Notes under the pieces: model-generated
Database searches by the model: none
What the model saw: the letters and a program-made list of their open reading frames with translations, nothing else
Told to the model about the DNA's origin: nothing
In this document: positions 10,509-23,700 of the stretch, piece by piece
Layout of the letters: each line of letters opens with the position of its first letter
Position numbering within the stretch: position 1 is the first letter of the stretch
Position numbers and translations under genes: made by a program
NCBI GenBank assembly: GCA_016801845.1
Contig: CM028915.1
Location: forward strand, 12,514,501 to 12,578,500
Length of the DNA: 64,000 nt
DNA from: Polydactylus sextarius
Taxonomy: Eukaryota; Chordata; Actinopteri; Polynemidae
Direction: 5' to 3'

Positions 10509-13239
10509 CACACGATACCCAAGGAATAGATGATAATTTAATGATAAACTCTTGTCCCTTTCACACATTTAACAGAACAGACTAAAGCAACATGCAGACT
10601 AGATATATATTGTATTCTGTCCTGTAAAATTAAACAAACATGCTATTTTGATGGAATTTTGATGAATGAACACAAAAACATAGTGACAGAAACATGGTTA
10701 TCTTTATATAATAGTTGTACTTGTAAAGCTTGTTGTGAACACCATGCACACATCTCATAGTTTATTGTCCTTCTGTGGACAAAAATTCATTAAGCACAGC
10801 ATTGACACTGTAATATAATATCATCTTTAAGGCAAGTGAGACACACGATGTCTTTTCAATAACTAAAATATGTTGATCTAATAAAAACACATAAAAGTTG
10901 TGATTTACAGTATGTTACATTAGTATTGAGACAGATTAAGTTGCGTTCACTGGGTTACATGCTTGTGTTTCAATGATACAGTCTGATATTTGTCCTGACT
11001 CTGACTCTTTATCACCGTGTCAAAATCATACCAACTCACCCCCTCAACCGCACACACACAGACATCAGATTCACCTGTGTTGAACTCTTTGAGGTCACTG
11101 AGCCATACTCTGACTAACACTGTGATAATAATGTTCACACCAACGACCACTAGATATGATTGTTCTCTTGTCATGCTGGAGAAGACTTTGCGGTGAATAT
11201 CTGAATCTTGATCTCTGAGTGGTATGACAAGACAAGGGTTCCTGAATGGAGGCTGCACAATGCAGCATTGTGAAGGCAGCGACAGCCCTCATTAGTTGCC
11301 CCACATCCTGGCTATCTGATCTCCCCACACAGTCTGACTTGTACCATCACTTATAACTTGTGACTCACCTCGAGATCAAAGCTTCAGGTGTCAAACTACC
11401 TTCCAGAGCTGCATTTCCTGCCAAATTCTTACCAAGATTGTGCTAACAAATGAAACTGAAGACCCTAATTTGAAATAAAAGCTGTTCTGGTTAGTGTTAG
11501 TCAACATTAAATCACTGAGATAGATGAGATTTGTTTTCATGACTGCGTTAAACCTGACAGAAGAATTTAATCAAGTCAAACTGTAGGTCACACGTAGTTG
11601 AAAAGGTGATTTTAGATAAAATGGAGAAGCTTTATCTTAGAACTGTTTGTCCTTTGTCATTCATTTCCTCCTTAACTCCTCTTTCTCAGCTTACACACTC
11701 TCTTCAGACACGTGCCATGACAAGATTCACTGTCACTCACAGCACATAATAGCCCATTATACAAATCAACACCCTGTTAGGTGACACTATGGTTTCTCCA
11801 AAAGACTGACTCACTATGATTACGCACAGTTTTCTCAAAACTCATCAAGTAATCACTGAGATGGATTTGTACCTTAAGAGCATCATGCTTTAAAGTTTTG
11901 GCATCGCAGCAACATATAAATCCCTCTGCCAGAAACCTGGGAGTCAGGTTTGACTCTTAATTAGCTTTTCAAAAATTAGGTCATTAAGTGATTCTTTTCA
12001 CCACAGAAATAAGCTGTAATCACAGCACTTACATTTTAAAATCTTGTTAACAAACAGGTACTTATTTACACAATCAACCGTCGATTTCATGTGGAGTTTA
12101 TATTGCTCTTGTGAATGTATGTCCAATATTAATTCTCCTTTTAAAGCCTTGACTTTGTCTCCAAAACCCTTAAGGGAAATATTTGGCTCTGTTGATCAGT
12201 CAGGCTTTTCTGCCATTTGGCACTGAGCAGGTAGTGTTCAAAGGATCTTTTCTTTAACAGCTTTTTACACTGAAAACAACTCAATGTTGCTGAAAACTGC
12301 TGGTGCGAGCGATGAGACCAAGTCAGAACAAAAGAAGTGTTGAACTTTACTGTTGCAGCTTTCCATATGTTAGAAGTTATTTCTCACAACTGCCTGCTTT
12401 TTGGTTTGTTTAGTTTGTTTGTCAGATTATGCAAAAAATGTTGAACTGATTTGCACCAAACCTGGTGGAGGAGTGGGATATAACACAGGAAAGATTTTGT
12501 GAAATGTTGGTGCTGATCAATAAATAGCTCCTCCCTCACTTTCCTTATCATTTAGCTTTTCCTCATTAGAGGAATGCATTCTTCTGAGTGCAGATATTCA
12601 TGCTTTCAGTCATGTGTACTCTATACACTCTACTTCATCACAAGACATTTCATTTTTCAATTGAATTAAGATAGAAGATAATATGGTCCATTTTAATGAT
12701 TCCCTCCAGTGTTTTACATTTGCTTTCAGAATATGTTTTAGGAGTTTATTGATTTCCTATAAGGAATTAAATGGATTGCTCCCAAACCTGCACTCTACTG
12801 AAGAACTTCTAATGCATCTGTGGACAATTATGTATTGTAGTTTAAAAGGTGATTTCAAATACCTTCTGTACTCGTTTGCCAGACAGAACTGTGGCTCCAA
12901 TCGCCATCCAGCTATCTGCTTCCAACACACAGGATCAATAGGAAATAGAGTGCAGGCCTCTTCCCTTTACTGATAACCTTGCTTTTTTCTACTTATTTGA
13001 TATAAAATTGAAGAAATAATTTCACTTCACTTTAAAGGACTTTCATGTACTCAGACATGCTTTGTGTCAGTAGCGAACTGAAAAGGTTTCTCAGATCTCG
13101 AGGGGTTGGTGGAGATTTTACCTGAAAAGAAGAAAGGTACAAAAACACATAAGTAAAAATGGAACAAATACATCATCTAAAGATGTCCCAGGTAAAACGT
13201 CAGTGAATGAGTGAAGAATTCAAGGACATGTCAAGAGCT
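10509..13239. other. Intergenic DNA below the sema6d 3' UTR
   Basis: Holds the repeat remnant at 12400-12526. Overlapping frames around 10947-11328 (minus) are open for 77-103 codons in two frames but match nothing I recognise. May include the distal 3' UTR if polyadenylation lies lower. Confidence 0.5.
12400..12526. mobile_element. Remnant of a dispersed fish repeat
   Basis: The series gtttgtttgtcagattatgc, then gcaccaaacctggtgga, then aatgttggtgctgatcaa resembles a dispersed repeat family I recognise from many teleost genomes. No boundaries or target duplication are visible, so family and ends are uncertain. Confidence 0.45.
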
Positions 13240-13251
13240 TCATGACAAGAA

Positions 13252-13290
13252 TTTTATTTTTATTTTTTTTATTTTTTATTACATTTTGCA
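13252..13290 (-). terminator. Candidate sema6d polyadenylation signal cluster
   Basis: The plus strand reads as repeated TTTATT/TTTTATT in an AT-only stretch, so the transcript strand carries several overlapping AATAAA hexamers. Cleavage would be expected roughly 10-30 bases further (about 13225-13245). It is the densest signal cluster downstream of the stop, but low-complexity AT sequence makes such clusters easily by chance. Confidence 0.35.
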
Positions 13291-14070
13291 TTAAATTAAA
13301 GAGTTTTTTTCTTTACAACATACATTTAGCTGTGAATCAGATGTTAAGGAAGTGGAGAGAGTAGGGCAAAAAACTTTGTGACATCACAATATCTTACAAG
13401 CTTACAAAGTTCAAAAGGTTGAGAAGTTGAGAAGAGAGTTGATTTGCATCTAATAGCAGTGTATTATAACAAGGGTGAAAGACAAAAAGGCACACACCAA
13501 AAGACCTCACTGTCCACAGCAGCCTTCACAGTCAAACCCAATCCAGACTTAAAACTGTTCTTTACTTTGACATCAAAATGCTTCATGTGGCAGAATCTGA
13601 AATGCACCCACAGCTAAATTTACTTTTCTACGCAGGATGTGGATATTTTAACCTCCTGACCAAAACGGATTTTCTTGTTCACATTCTGCGTAGACACAAC
13701 ACTTCTCCAAGGTGAGAAGCTGACACAACTGAACGTTTCTACACAAGAAATATTTAGTTGTAGATCAGCGTTATCCTAGGCCTGGGAAAGTTGCTGGTAC
13801 ATGCACGCTTCAATACACTGGAGGGTGTAAACATGGCCTTGTAATGCCAAGTTACCAGTTTACAATGCGGTGGTATTCTGGGAGGCTGAAAAAAACACAC
13901 CCCTTCATACTACTCTTGGGTTTGCACTTTAAAAATCATAGCTTTGTTAAAATTGTCTCAACTGACCCCAGATCAAGTCTCTGATGGGGACACTACTTCC
14001 CAGTGGCTCCCAGTGAGACCCAGTCTGTTGCCCATGACCCAGTCATTTGCAAATTCACCCTGCAAGCATC

Positions 14071-14078
14071 TATGTACA
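14071..14078 (-). promoter_or_regulatory. Second Pumilio-type site (UGUACAUA) in probable 3' UTR
   Basis: Minus strand TGTACATA fits UGUANAUA. It is meaningful only if the 3' UTR extends this far. Confidence 0.3.
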
Positions 14079-14908
14079 TATACTGTTTGTTAGTCAGGTC
14101 ACAGATCATACATGTCCTTCTCACTTTAGCTGTGGATTGAGACATAGTTGGCTTTCCTCCATTGAGAAACAGAAAACTGCTTGATATCAAGAAAACTTTC
14201 ACCTATCTACACATACAACACTAAAGGAGTGCTCCGTTGATTTAAGTGTTGGCAGGAGGGGGTGATCGATAAAAATTGTTAAGTAAAGGGAGATAAAAAG
14301 GGAAAAAAGGTCGGATTAGTTGAACTCTCAGCCAGTCTTAAGGCCTTGATAATGAGAGTTAGTGAAGCAAAATAAAAAGTTTATCTCTAAACTTCCTCAA
14401 ACTGTTTTCTCTTTTTAAAAAAAGGGGGTTAAATAAGATACTTTTTTTTTTTTTTTTTTAATTTTGTTGTTTTAAAATCTCAACTTTCTTCACAGGAACC
14501 AGCCTGTTTACGCAACTGCCTAACAAATAAGTGTTATGATGCACACAAGAAGCCAAGAACTGTGTTAGTACACTGGGTGCTTATTTGTATTTCATCCTGT
14601 TTGTTTGCTATGGTGTTGTCATTGCATTATTATTGCAGCGCACCAGTAAGATACACGTACATTGGCCCTCTCAAGTAACAAATGTTAATTGTTCAGTTAA
14701 TCGGTCAATTAACCATCACTCCAAACAAAGAGACAGCAGAGAAAAAGTAAAAATAAAAACAAATACCAGGACTTTTAAATTGTATAAAATAGAAAATGAA
14801 AAAAAAAAAAAAAAAAACCACTCACGTTTTGATCAACACTGCCAGCACAACATAAAGGGCTGCTTTAAGCGCATTAATGGCACAATCAGAAATGAACCAC
14901 AAAGATGA

Positions 14909-14974
14909 GTGTGTGTGTGTGTGTGTGTGTGTGTATTTGCATGTGCGTGTGTGTTTGTGTGTGTGTGTGTGTGT
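14909..14974. repeat. Interrupted (GT)n microsatellite in 3' UTR
   Basis: Two GT arrays separated by atttgcatgtgc-like sequence. The transcript strand is CA-rich here. Confidence 0.9.
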
Positions 14975-15692
14975 CAGAGAGAAAAAGTGAAAGAAGAAAG
15001 AAAATCCTCCTTCATCTCGTTTCCCTCGGACTGTAAGTGTGTTATGTCTAGGGACCAGAATTACAACAATAACACCTACATTCTTTTAATTGCATTTTTA
15101 TCAAACCAGGGAAATATCATGATGTAAGAAAAATAAAAAATACTACAAGGAGACAAAGTTAACAGCTATTAATGAAAACATTGTCACTACTTTAGGGTGT
15201 AAGGCACAAATTTACATGTGGAATAAGGAGCAGGCATTACAGATGTTTCTATAGTTTTCTTTCTTCGCCTGCTCGTCTGTGTGACGCCGTTAGAAAGAAG
15301 ATAACGTTCCATGATGGCGAATTGTTCTATTCGCTCGCAGTGTCACTTAGAGCTTCTTATTGTATGTGTGTATGCAGTTTCCCATACTGTTGCTGCAGCT
15401 GCTTTTCTTATATTTGCAACATGCAACAGTGAACTTTGATGGCACTGGTAAGCCAGCAACCAATCAGGACAAATGTTACTGACTCACACAAAACCACAGT
15501 GCTGATTAGGGGGAGGAGGGGAGGGATGCTCATTGAAAGAGTGAAAGGGTGAGACTCAGGAAGTCTTTTTTTTTTTTTTTTTTTTTTATGATTGGTCTAA
15601 AACAATGGAAATTCTGGTCCATGAAGGTAAAAGTCCCTGTCTGGCACAGTTTAAATAAATATCTCCTCCTCTTCACATATATCTCAAGCTGC

Positions 15693-15733
15693 AAAGGTCC
15701 CACTGAGCACTCAGTAGGACCTAGTGGACCTTT
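15693..15733 (-). repeat. Nested inverted repeat (hairpin) in 3' UTR
   Basis: GGTCC and ACTGAG on one side pair with CTCAGT and GGACC on the other (15696-15721). An outer AAAGGTCC (15693-15700) can alternatively pair with GGACCTTT (15726-15733). The two right arms compete for the same left arm. Confidence 0.5.
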
Positions 15734-16411
15734 AGTCATCAAGAAAGTACTACTGGCTCCAGTTTAATGACTTTAAATAAGTTTTTTTTTTTTCTCACGC
15801 TTGATTAATTAATATTAAAAGATCTCTTCTCTGTCCTCTCTCCCTCTCCGAGCCTAGAAAGTCAGTCTTTTTTTTTTTTTCAAAAGCACTTAATAAAAAT
15901 AAATACAACAAGCTATTAGTATTAACAGTCATGTGTTATTCAGTAACCAGTACAGTAGAGGATTCTTCTGGCCCAGGCTATTAGTCAGACCCAGGCAGGA
16001 CTTGATTGCTGTAACACTGAGAGGCTTTTCACAGTTTCCGACAGAACTCAGGCAACCGTCTGTCCTTTCAGTCTGATCTCAGTCTCTCTGAGTGCCTGTT
16101 CACTCAGATTCCCCAGTCCTCAAGGTACTGTACAACGATTATTCTCCAAATTCCCCCGTGCTGTTGTCTTCTAATGTGCTTTTACCCAGCATGATGAAGT
16201 CTCAAGTCAAGTCCCGGCGGTTAAACACACCACAAGCAAGAGAGCCACCGTCTTGAATGCTACAGGGTGCTTTTGGATGAAATCTTCAATAAAAGCATCA
16301 TCATCTTTTGTTTCAGTAGCACATGTTCCCATGTGTGTTTACAGGGGAACTGGGAGTCAGCCAGAGCATGAGCTCTTTGACGGCAACAAATGACAACAAC
16401 CATTTGTATAA

Positions 16412-16419
16412 TATTTACA
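16412..16419 (-). promoter_or_regulatory. Pumilio-type site (UGUAAAUA) in 3' UTR
   Basis: Minus strand TGTAAATA, a perfect match to the UGUANAUA Pumilio recognition element, about 190 bases after the stop codon. A second match, UGUACAUA, lies at 14071-14078. The motif is seen directly; binding is inference. Confidence 0.4.
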
Positions 16420-16610
16420 TATTTATATAAAAAGAAAATTGTGTTTAAAAAAAAATTAATCTGTGTTGCATTTTTCACTGTACATCAAAAACAAAAACAA
16501 AAGAACACTAAAAGGAGATGCAAGTTGTACAGTATTCCCTGTTTTTTTCTCACAGAAAAAAACATTTCACTACTGTCTCTTCACATTGGACTGACTAGCT
16601 AATGAGCTGA

Positions 16611-17764
16611 CTATGTGCAAGAGTCACTGGACTTGACTTTTGTTGAGAGTGAGACTACAGAGGGTTTGGGAGGGACATCAGGCTTGAGATGTTTGATGCC
16701 CGTTCGAGGCAGTGAACCATAGGAGCTCATTCCAGGCTGTCGTGACAGAGATATGCCCTGTGCTGTCATTTGTATGGAGTCCACCCTCTGTGGTGCAGGT
16801 GGTGGCGTCTCCACACGGTTGAAGCTGTGATGTCTTGCCAAATGGGAGGAGTTAGATGAGTTGGTGTTGTGCTTCTTGAGGGCGGACGATCCAGACGCGG
16901 CGGATGCCGATCCTTTCCGGAGCCCGTACACTGACGAGTGAACCTCCAGGCGTTTGCCCATCTGTGGGACGGCAGGAGGGATGGTGAGAGATGCCTCTCG
17001 TTGGGGCACACGGGGTGGCAGCACCCCGTCTGGATCTACCATGTTGAGGTTGTGACATGGGCTCTTCACTGTCTTGTACTCCAGGGTGGCGCCCTGGTCG
17101 TCCATGACACTATGGCCCATGCTCAGGTCACTATGTTGCTCAACATATTCATGCTGGTAGGCCTGCTGGTGCTGCTGCAGATGAGGCTGGAGCTGATGCT
17201 GATGCTGTGGCAGAGGTAGGACTACCACACTGGGGATATGCCCCGGTGATGCCCGGAGGGGTAGGTCTGAGATAACAGGGGACCCCATTGGTGGCATGTC
17301 CTTGGTGCAAGCATTGATGAGGTTCTGGTTCCTTTCCCATTCACGGCTTCCACGGCTGGGCTTACGACGCGGCTGCATTGGGGTGGATTCAGGCGTTGGC
17401 AGAGCAGCGAGGTCCAGGTGGTGCTGATCAGCTTTTATCAGCATCTTCCCATTTGGTGTCATTCTCCCGTTGTGCATCAAAGGGGTAAGGATTGCTTCAG
17501 GGCGACCGTCTTTGGCCTGCGTCTCAAACAGGCCCGTCAGCTTTGTCACACTGTTCATTGATCCCCGGCGAGAGTGGAGGTGGTGGTTGTCCTTTTCCTT
17601 GCGGCCTGTCAGGTCCATGTCTCGCCGTCGGTGGTCACAGACACAGTACACAATGATGCCAGAGAAGATGGCGCCCATGGCAAATGCTAGGATGACAGCA
17701 ATGGCCAATAAGGTCACGGGAACCAGCTGGTCACGACCCTTCTGGTAGCTCTCACGGATCACAC
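16611..17764 (-). CDS. sema6d: sema6d terminal exon P: transmembrane helix and whole cytoplasmic tail
   Basis: A single 1154-nt exon entering in phase 1 (G|GT, Gly) and ending in TAG at 16613-16611. VIRESYQKGRDQ leads into the transmembrane helix (about 17640-17729, LVPVTLLAIAVILAF then AMGAIFSGIIVYCV), followed by the stop-transfer CDHRRRD. The tail holds SRRGSMNSVTKLTGLF, PEAILTPLMHNGRM, KADQHHLDLAALPTPESTP, WERNQNLINACTKDMPPMGS and GHIPSVVVLPL. Three proline-rich, SH3-type stretches are visible: PPRVPQ (17001-17018), PPPAPQ (16788-16805) and VPPKPS (16659-16676). It ends in KSSDSCT. A Q/H-rich insert sits at 17151-17207. The mammalian 6D tail binds c-Abl and Mena (known). The tail is roughly 50 residues shorter than the mammalian one as I recall it. 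Confidence 0.98.
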
Positions 17765-20700
17765 CTGCAGAGAAATGGTGGGATGACATTCAGACTCACA
17801 GAGTTAAAAAAAGAAAGATGACAATACTGCTGGTGTGTGTATGCTATAGGAAGCTGCTGGGAAAGACACTCATCATTAGACTAAGTAAAAAATAGAAGAT
17901 TATTTTGAATTACAATAATTAAAACATTTTCTGGGTAAAAAGATTAGAGGTTTAAATCATTTCATGAAAACATGCAAATGAAGAAGGCTTTATCCCATCA
18001 GGAGAATCACCTATTCAGAAAAGGCACAGACGGCAGCTTGAAGTAGCAACATTCAGTATTTCACAAAAATCCAATCTTGAACTGAAAATGTGTTTTGGAG
18101 GGGTGATTATGATTCACATTTTAAATCCCAGATAAAGCCCTCTGCTGAAATGAAAAAAAGATATCAGTGCTGATAAAGGAGCCTGAAATACCCAAACCCT
18201 TTCTTCCCATTGATGCAAATGGGAGACTTTTCATAAAGCTTGGATCCAATCTCATGAATCACAGAGAATGCATTAAAGAGCCTCTGATTAGGCGCTAAAT
18301 CCAATGAGCTGTATCATCAGTGTCTTAGGAAAGCGCCACTTTCAAAGACTCTCTGTGATATGACCAAATAAAAGATAATTCAATAAATGCAGCTATGAAG
18401 CATTGTAACGATTGGAGACTGGGAACATCAGGATGTGCGTAATAAAATGCGGTCAACGATAATGTGCACGCACAAATACATGACTGTGAACACATGCACC
18501 GCCTATGCACCAAACACAGATGAGCCTCCAGCCTGTTGATGAATGTAGACATCTAATGTGACTCTTTGTTCCTTGGGTTAAACACACCAGTCCAGAGCAG
18601 AGAGATTTATAACACGTTCACACATGACCTGCAGCCAGCACAGATCAGTTACCACAGACAGAGGATTAGACAGGTGGGCTCTATCACGTAAAAAGCTCCC
18701 ACAGTGCACTGCTGGTCTTGATAACGTGACTCAGTTACAAGTGCAAGCTGTGATTCTATCATGGTATATATTATTCACTCTACTCTATTTACACAAGGAG
18801 GATTTTTTGAAATATGTCTAGCTGAACTTGTAAAAACTTGCAAAACCTTTAAACGCAAAAAGATGGAAGATTTCAGTGAGTGGATGATATAACAACAATA
18901 ACTTCATATTCATATGTATGAATGGCATTCAAATTCTCACAATCCATTATGCCACAGTGTGTCTATATGCAGATGACGTGTGTTTTACAGTGAGTCAATG
19001 TTTAAATTCAGCACTGTGTGGGTGATATGAATTCTATAACAGTTTAATTTACTCAGAATTTACATAAAAGTGTCAAAATGGCTTGACTTTCACTTACGAA
19101 CTGTCTTGTAGATTTTAACCAAAAGAACAAATGTATTTTGAAAAATTTAGCAGTACATCAAATATCTAATGTGATCAAAGTTTAACACAGAAGATCAATG
19201 CAAATTCCTCTCCTAACAGTTTGCTGTTTCCACCCATTGTTTTGTTTTTTATAGATTATCATTAAAGTGTCTGCAATTTTTCAAAAGAAGATACCGCAAA
19301 ACATGTTAGCAGCAATAATTCTATAAAATCCTGAAGGGGCTGGGTAATCGTGTTTAGGTTTTTCAGCTCAGCTGTGTCACTGAGGACGTACTCGGAGAAT
19401 ATCTTCTTTCTCTGTCTCGTAAGCGAGACATAACACAGACACAGAAGTAGAATGCTAATCTCTTCTCATGGAACCGAAACCCAGACTCTCTTCAGCTAAC
19501 ATCCATAATCCTCACTAGCTGCAGTCATACTTCATTAGTACAAAAAAAAACGTGACAAAACTCATCTTCCCAGCTGAAATTAAGCAATACCTCTCCGAAT
19601 GAATCAACTTTAAATCTCAACCAGGATATTTAGAAAAAAAGAGAAGTTACTTTGTCTGTGGTCATTTTTCATTTATAATAAAAACAAAACTTCACTTTTC
19701 TCCTTAATAGAGTGCTGACAACATGCAGCTCAACCATAGCTCATTTAGTGTTAAACAAAAGGCTTAAAAACTTCTTTTCTGGCCAAAATCATTTCTTATC
19801 AAGGATGTGCCCGGCTGTGTAGATAGTGTGAGAAGTGATGAGAGTTATCTGCAGTGAGGCATTAAGGTTTGACAAGTGTTATGCTTAGGACTCGTGTGAC
19901 CAAACGGCTCGTCTGTCTGATGAAACATCTGCTTCTCATCTCACACAGTAACATCTGAGAACGAGAGAGATACTTTTCCTCGCAGCTATCTTTTCACTTT
20001 GTTGACTTTCTTCTGTCTTCACTTAGATCTTTTTCCCCCCTCAACTTTCTGCTACTTTTCTGCTTTAAAGAAACAATGAATCACTTTTGTGACTCGTTTG
20101 ATGATTTTTTTTTCACACCATTTGGCTGCATCCATATGCTAAGTGTCCTATTCTGTGAAAACTGGGAAAGCTGTAATTATAACCTTGTGTGTTTCGTAAG
20201 TTATCATGCTTTGGCAGAGACGACAATGGTGAAGCGTGACGTTTGTGAACTGCTGCGTTAGACACCTCTGCAAATACTGAAGAAAAGGAAGAAAAGTGCA
20301 GCTTCACTCAAAGTGAGGAACCTTGAAAATCCTTAAAAAAATCATTTTAAGAAAATGAAAGTGTGAGCATAAACAAATACTTTGACTCTCCTTTATCCAT
20401 GTAAAATGTAAAAACATTCATCCATCTCTGTCTCTGGTGCTTATATCCTGAAAGAGCAAGTCAAAAGTGTTATGAATTTTCATGACAGTGAATTTATTGC
20501 CTCTAAAGGTTAACTTTATTTGACCGGGGACTTGGGTTCCACATTGAATAACAAAGCCTGTGGGCAACAGAGCCAAACGGCTGTCCGTTCTGGTCAAGGA
20601 GGTGAACTGTGGAGTTGGATCTTTTGTCTTCTATTCTTGGTGTGGGAGCTGAGGTTAAAGCCCTATTTAACCTGCACCGCATGACTCTTCCTGTCTGTGT

Positions 20701-23700
20701 CTTTTTTTTTTTTTTAAATCCTTTTATTCTTTTTCTCACCTTCCATCCATCACTCATGTCTCCTCAAACCTCACACATACTTCCAGGACATATAGCCCAA
20801 GGCCTTGAGTAAAACACAAAGAAAAAAAAACAGAGGAATCTTTGAAGACTTCCATCTTTCATGTGAGGAATTGTTTCTCATCCTAACATCAAAGGGAAAG
20901 AAAGTAGCCACAGAGGACACCGGAGCAGTCTCTGTCAAATCACAGGACCTCAGGATTTGGAATCAAGGTGGCTATATGGTTCATTTTTTAAAGACCCGTT
21001 TGTGATCTCAGCAAAACTTTTCAAAAACTTTAACTACGCGACCTTGAAGAGTATCAAAGTGTTGTTAAAGCTCACAGATTTTCTGCTTGAGTCTTGTCTT
21101 GTCGGGATTCTCACTATACAGTGATTTATAATCTGCTGGTTTCAACCCTTGCCTCGCCCCCAGAATGCATCCTGCCGTTCAGCAGTTCTCTCAGCGGTCG
21201 AATTGATTTGAATTTCACACCGCCTCGGGCCTCAACATTCAGATATTAAACACATATCTCAGATACTCAGATATTTCTCGCTGTCAAAACAGCCTGGGTC
21301 GGCAACACTTACTTGTAAATCTAAAACACTGTAATCTGCTGTGACTGGAACTTGTGAATGCTCTGTGTCTGTCTGACACGACCGTATAGACACTCTTTTA
21401 ATCTCTTCAGAAGCACCAGCTGACTTAAACCCACAGAGCTTGTCTTTGTGTTGGTGTTGGGGAAACTTCAAAGGCAGTTAAACATCACAGAGGGGTTACA
21501 GAGAGGGCCCTAACCTCTGACTACGGGCCGACACACAAAGACAATGTCAGCGAAATGATAAAAATCTAAATCAGACTTAACTGCGCTGCCTGACTTGCCA
21601 CTTGTTGAAAGACAGGACTGCAGACCTTGACACCTAAAGAGCTAATGGAACAGGAGAAAAGATGAGGAAAATAAGCCAAAGATGTTTGCTCTGCATCACT
21701 GCAGTGGGAGCTGCAGAAATGTCTTTCCTTGCTTCCTGGGACTTGGTTGGTGTCATCTTTTCAAAGGGACATTGCTGTTGCAGATGATGACAGCAATTCA
21801 TTAAGTTCTATTTAATCCTCGGTTAGGATATTATCCCATTAAGTCTTGTGTATGTTTGTGGTTGAGAGGCACTTAATAGTGTTATTCAATATGAGAGCTT
21901 CAGACAATCCTGAGCCTGTGCACTGCATGCTTATGAGCTAGTTAAGATATAATTAAACCCTTAATTATATCATTCGGCACCTTAGGTATTAACATGAGTG
22001 TACTACCCTATCCACCTCTCTGCATACAGGCTGTAGTGTTTATTATTTAAAGAAAATTGGCATAAATATCCTTGGGAACATTTTTCATCAACTGTTTGAT
22101 GTCTTAAATTGACACGGCTAATGTTTGTATTAATGATAGACTTGTCAAAATATTTCGTCTTGGCATATTGAAGACAACAAGTATCATAAATGACTTTATA
22201 CAACTGAGGACTTTTATTTTAACTGTAATGTTTTCTCTTTTTTTTGATAACTTTGACTGCTATTACTTAGTATTCAATACTGATGAGTCACCATTATACA
22301 GACGGAGACATGCTCAAGTGTATTTTATCATGCTGTGATTTCTGAAAATGTTAGGCAAGCTTCTGATTTTTACAGATGACTAAAGTGCTGATATGTGTTG
22401 AAAGTCTTCCACTTATGAATGCAGGTACCGATAATCGTTAAAACAAAAATGAAATAAAAAATTTTAAAAAATGAGTCATACAAAACAGGCTTTCCATAAC
22501 GCCACCTGAGAACAAAGGCTCAGCTTGTATCTACTTGATGAGCGGTGTACTCGTGGACGTGGTGTACCTAATCGTTTAAATTCAGTTCAAAGTAAGAATA
22601 ATGACAGCTGCATGTAAGTTAGACAAGCTTCCAAAGCACAAAAGGATGAGCTGCTGTGATGTTAGATTTGGTCTCTCATGGCCAAAGAGACAAAGCAAAG
22701 CTTTTGTATAAACCAACGGTGGTAAGACGTCTTACTGAAAAGCATAACCAAAACATAAAAATGGAAAAGTAAGCAGCGAATGTGTGTAGAAGACAAAAGC
22801 AGTCTGAGAGAACAATACGCTAATCAGTGGAGGAAATTATGGCTTATGGTTGACGTCAGTCGGGGATGTGCGTAATGCTGGGAAAAAACATCCAGGCCAC
22901 TGTTTCTATTATGATTCACAATGAGCTGCAAATAATTCACCTACCTCACAAAGACCTATCGTATACTTTGGCCGGGGAGAAACGATAAACTAAAATCCTG
23001 TAGTGAAAACAATAGTGAAGGTGTTTGAATGACAGGAATATAAGTCATCGTTAAGATTAAAACATCTTTTTCTCTGTGCTACACTGGAGTCTTTCTCATT
23101 TTCACTAACTTTTAACCTATGTACTGTTGTCCTTTTTAATAGCATTAACCCCAATCCTATCACTCTATTCCAAAAACACATAAAGCTGTGAAATAATAAA
23201 TTTCCCATGGTCCTTGCCCTCGCAGGCTGCTGAAAAATGTCCAAACACATCATCTGACAGAGAGCAGACTTCATGTTAAACTAAAGCCCCTATTACCTCA
23301 AATCTTGTCAGCTCATCTTCAAGAAAGAGCAATTTAAAAGAAGAGACGTCTCCATATAATCAGACAACCAAGAGATTCTTACTCTGTTCTTTCTGTTGGC
23401 TCAACAGTGGTGGAAGCAGAGCTAAACGGTTAACAGCTAGAAGGAAATATGTGATCGTTACAGATGGATCATATTTATGAGAAGCGGCTACTAAATGTTC
23501 CCTTGGTCATAGTTGTTTGTTTTGGTTTAGTTTGTGACAAAATGTGACATAAAACAGTGGTGAAACTAAACCCTTCTAAAATACACAACTTGACCTTTTT
23601 GTGTTTGTTTGTTTCTTTTTGGTTTTTATGGTCGTTCAAAGAACAAACATGACTATGTTTGCAAATTCGCCAGAAAGACTCAGACCAAAGGTTCAGTTCT

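Larger units (their letters stand above)
13240..16610 (-). other. sema6d: Probable sema6d 3' UTR
   Basis: Continuous with the terminal exon after the TAG. No coding potential was seen on either strand. Read on the transcript it contains several A-runs (T runs on the plus strand at 14442-14459, 15566-15587 and 15869-15880), a compound GT/CA microsatellite (14909-14974), two Pumilio-type UGUANAUA sites (plus-strand 16412-16419 and 14071-14078) and a nested hairpin at 15693-15733. The lower boundary is inferred from the poly(A)-signal cluster and could be nearer, since ATTAAA signals also occur (for example around 15762 and 14455). Confidence 0.5.

Noticed and set aside
10947..11328. Two overlapping minus-strand frames, one with a hydrophobic stretch
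   Set aside because: Neither resembles a known protein; possibly a decayed repeat, but no ends or relatives could be shown.
1..13239. A neighbouring gene such as slc24a5 or myef2, expected near SEMA6D by mammalian synteny
   Set aside because: I looked for exons on both strands and found no matching protein; it must lie outside the window or synteny differs.
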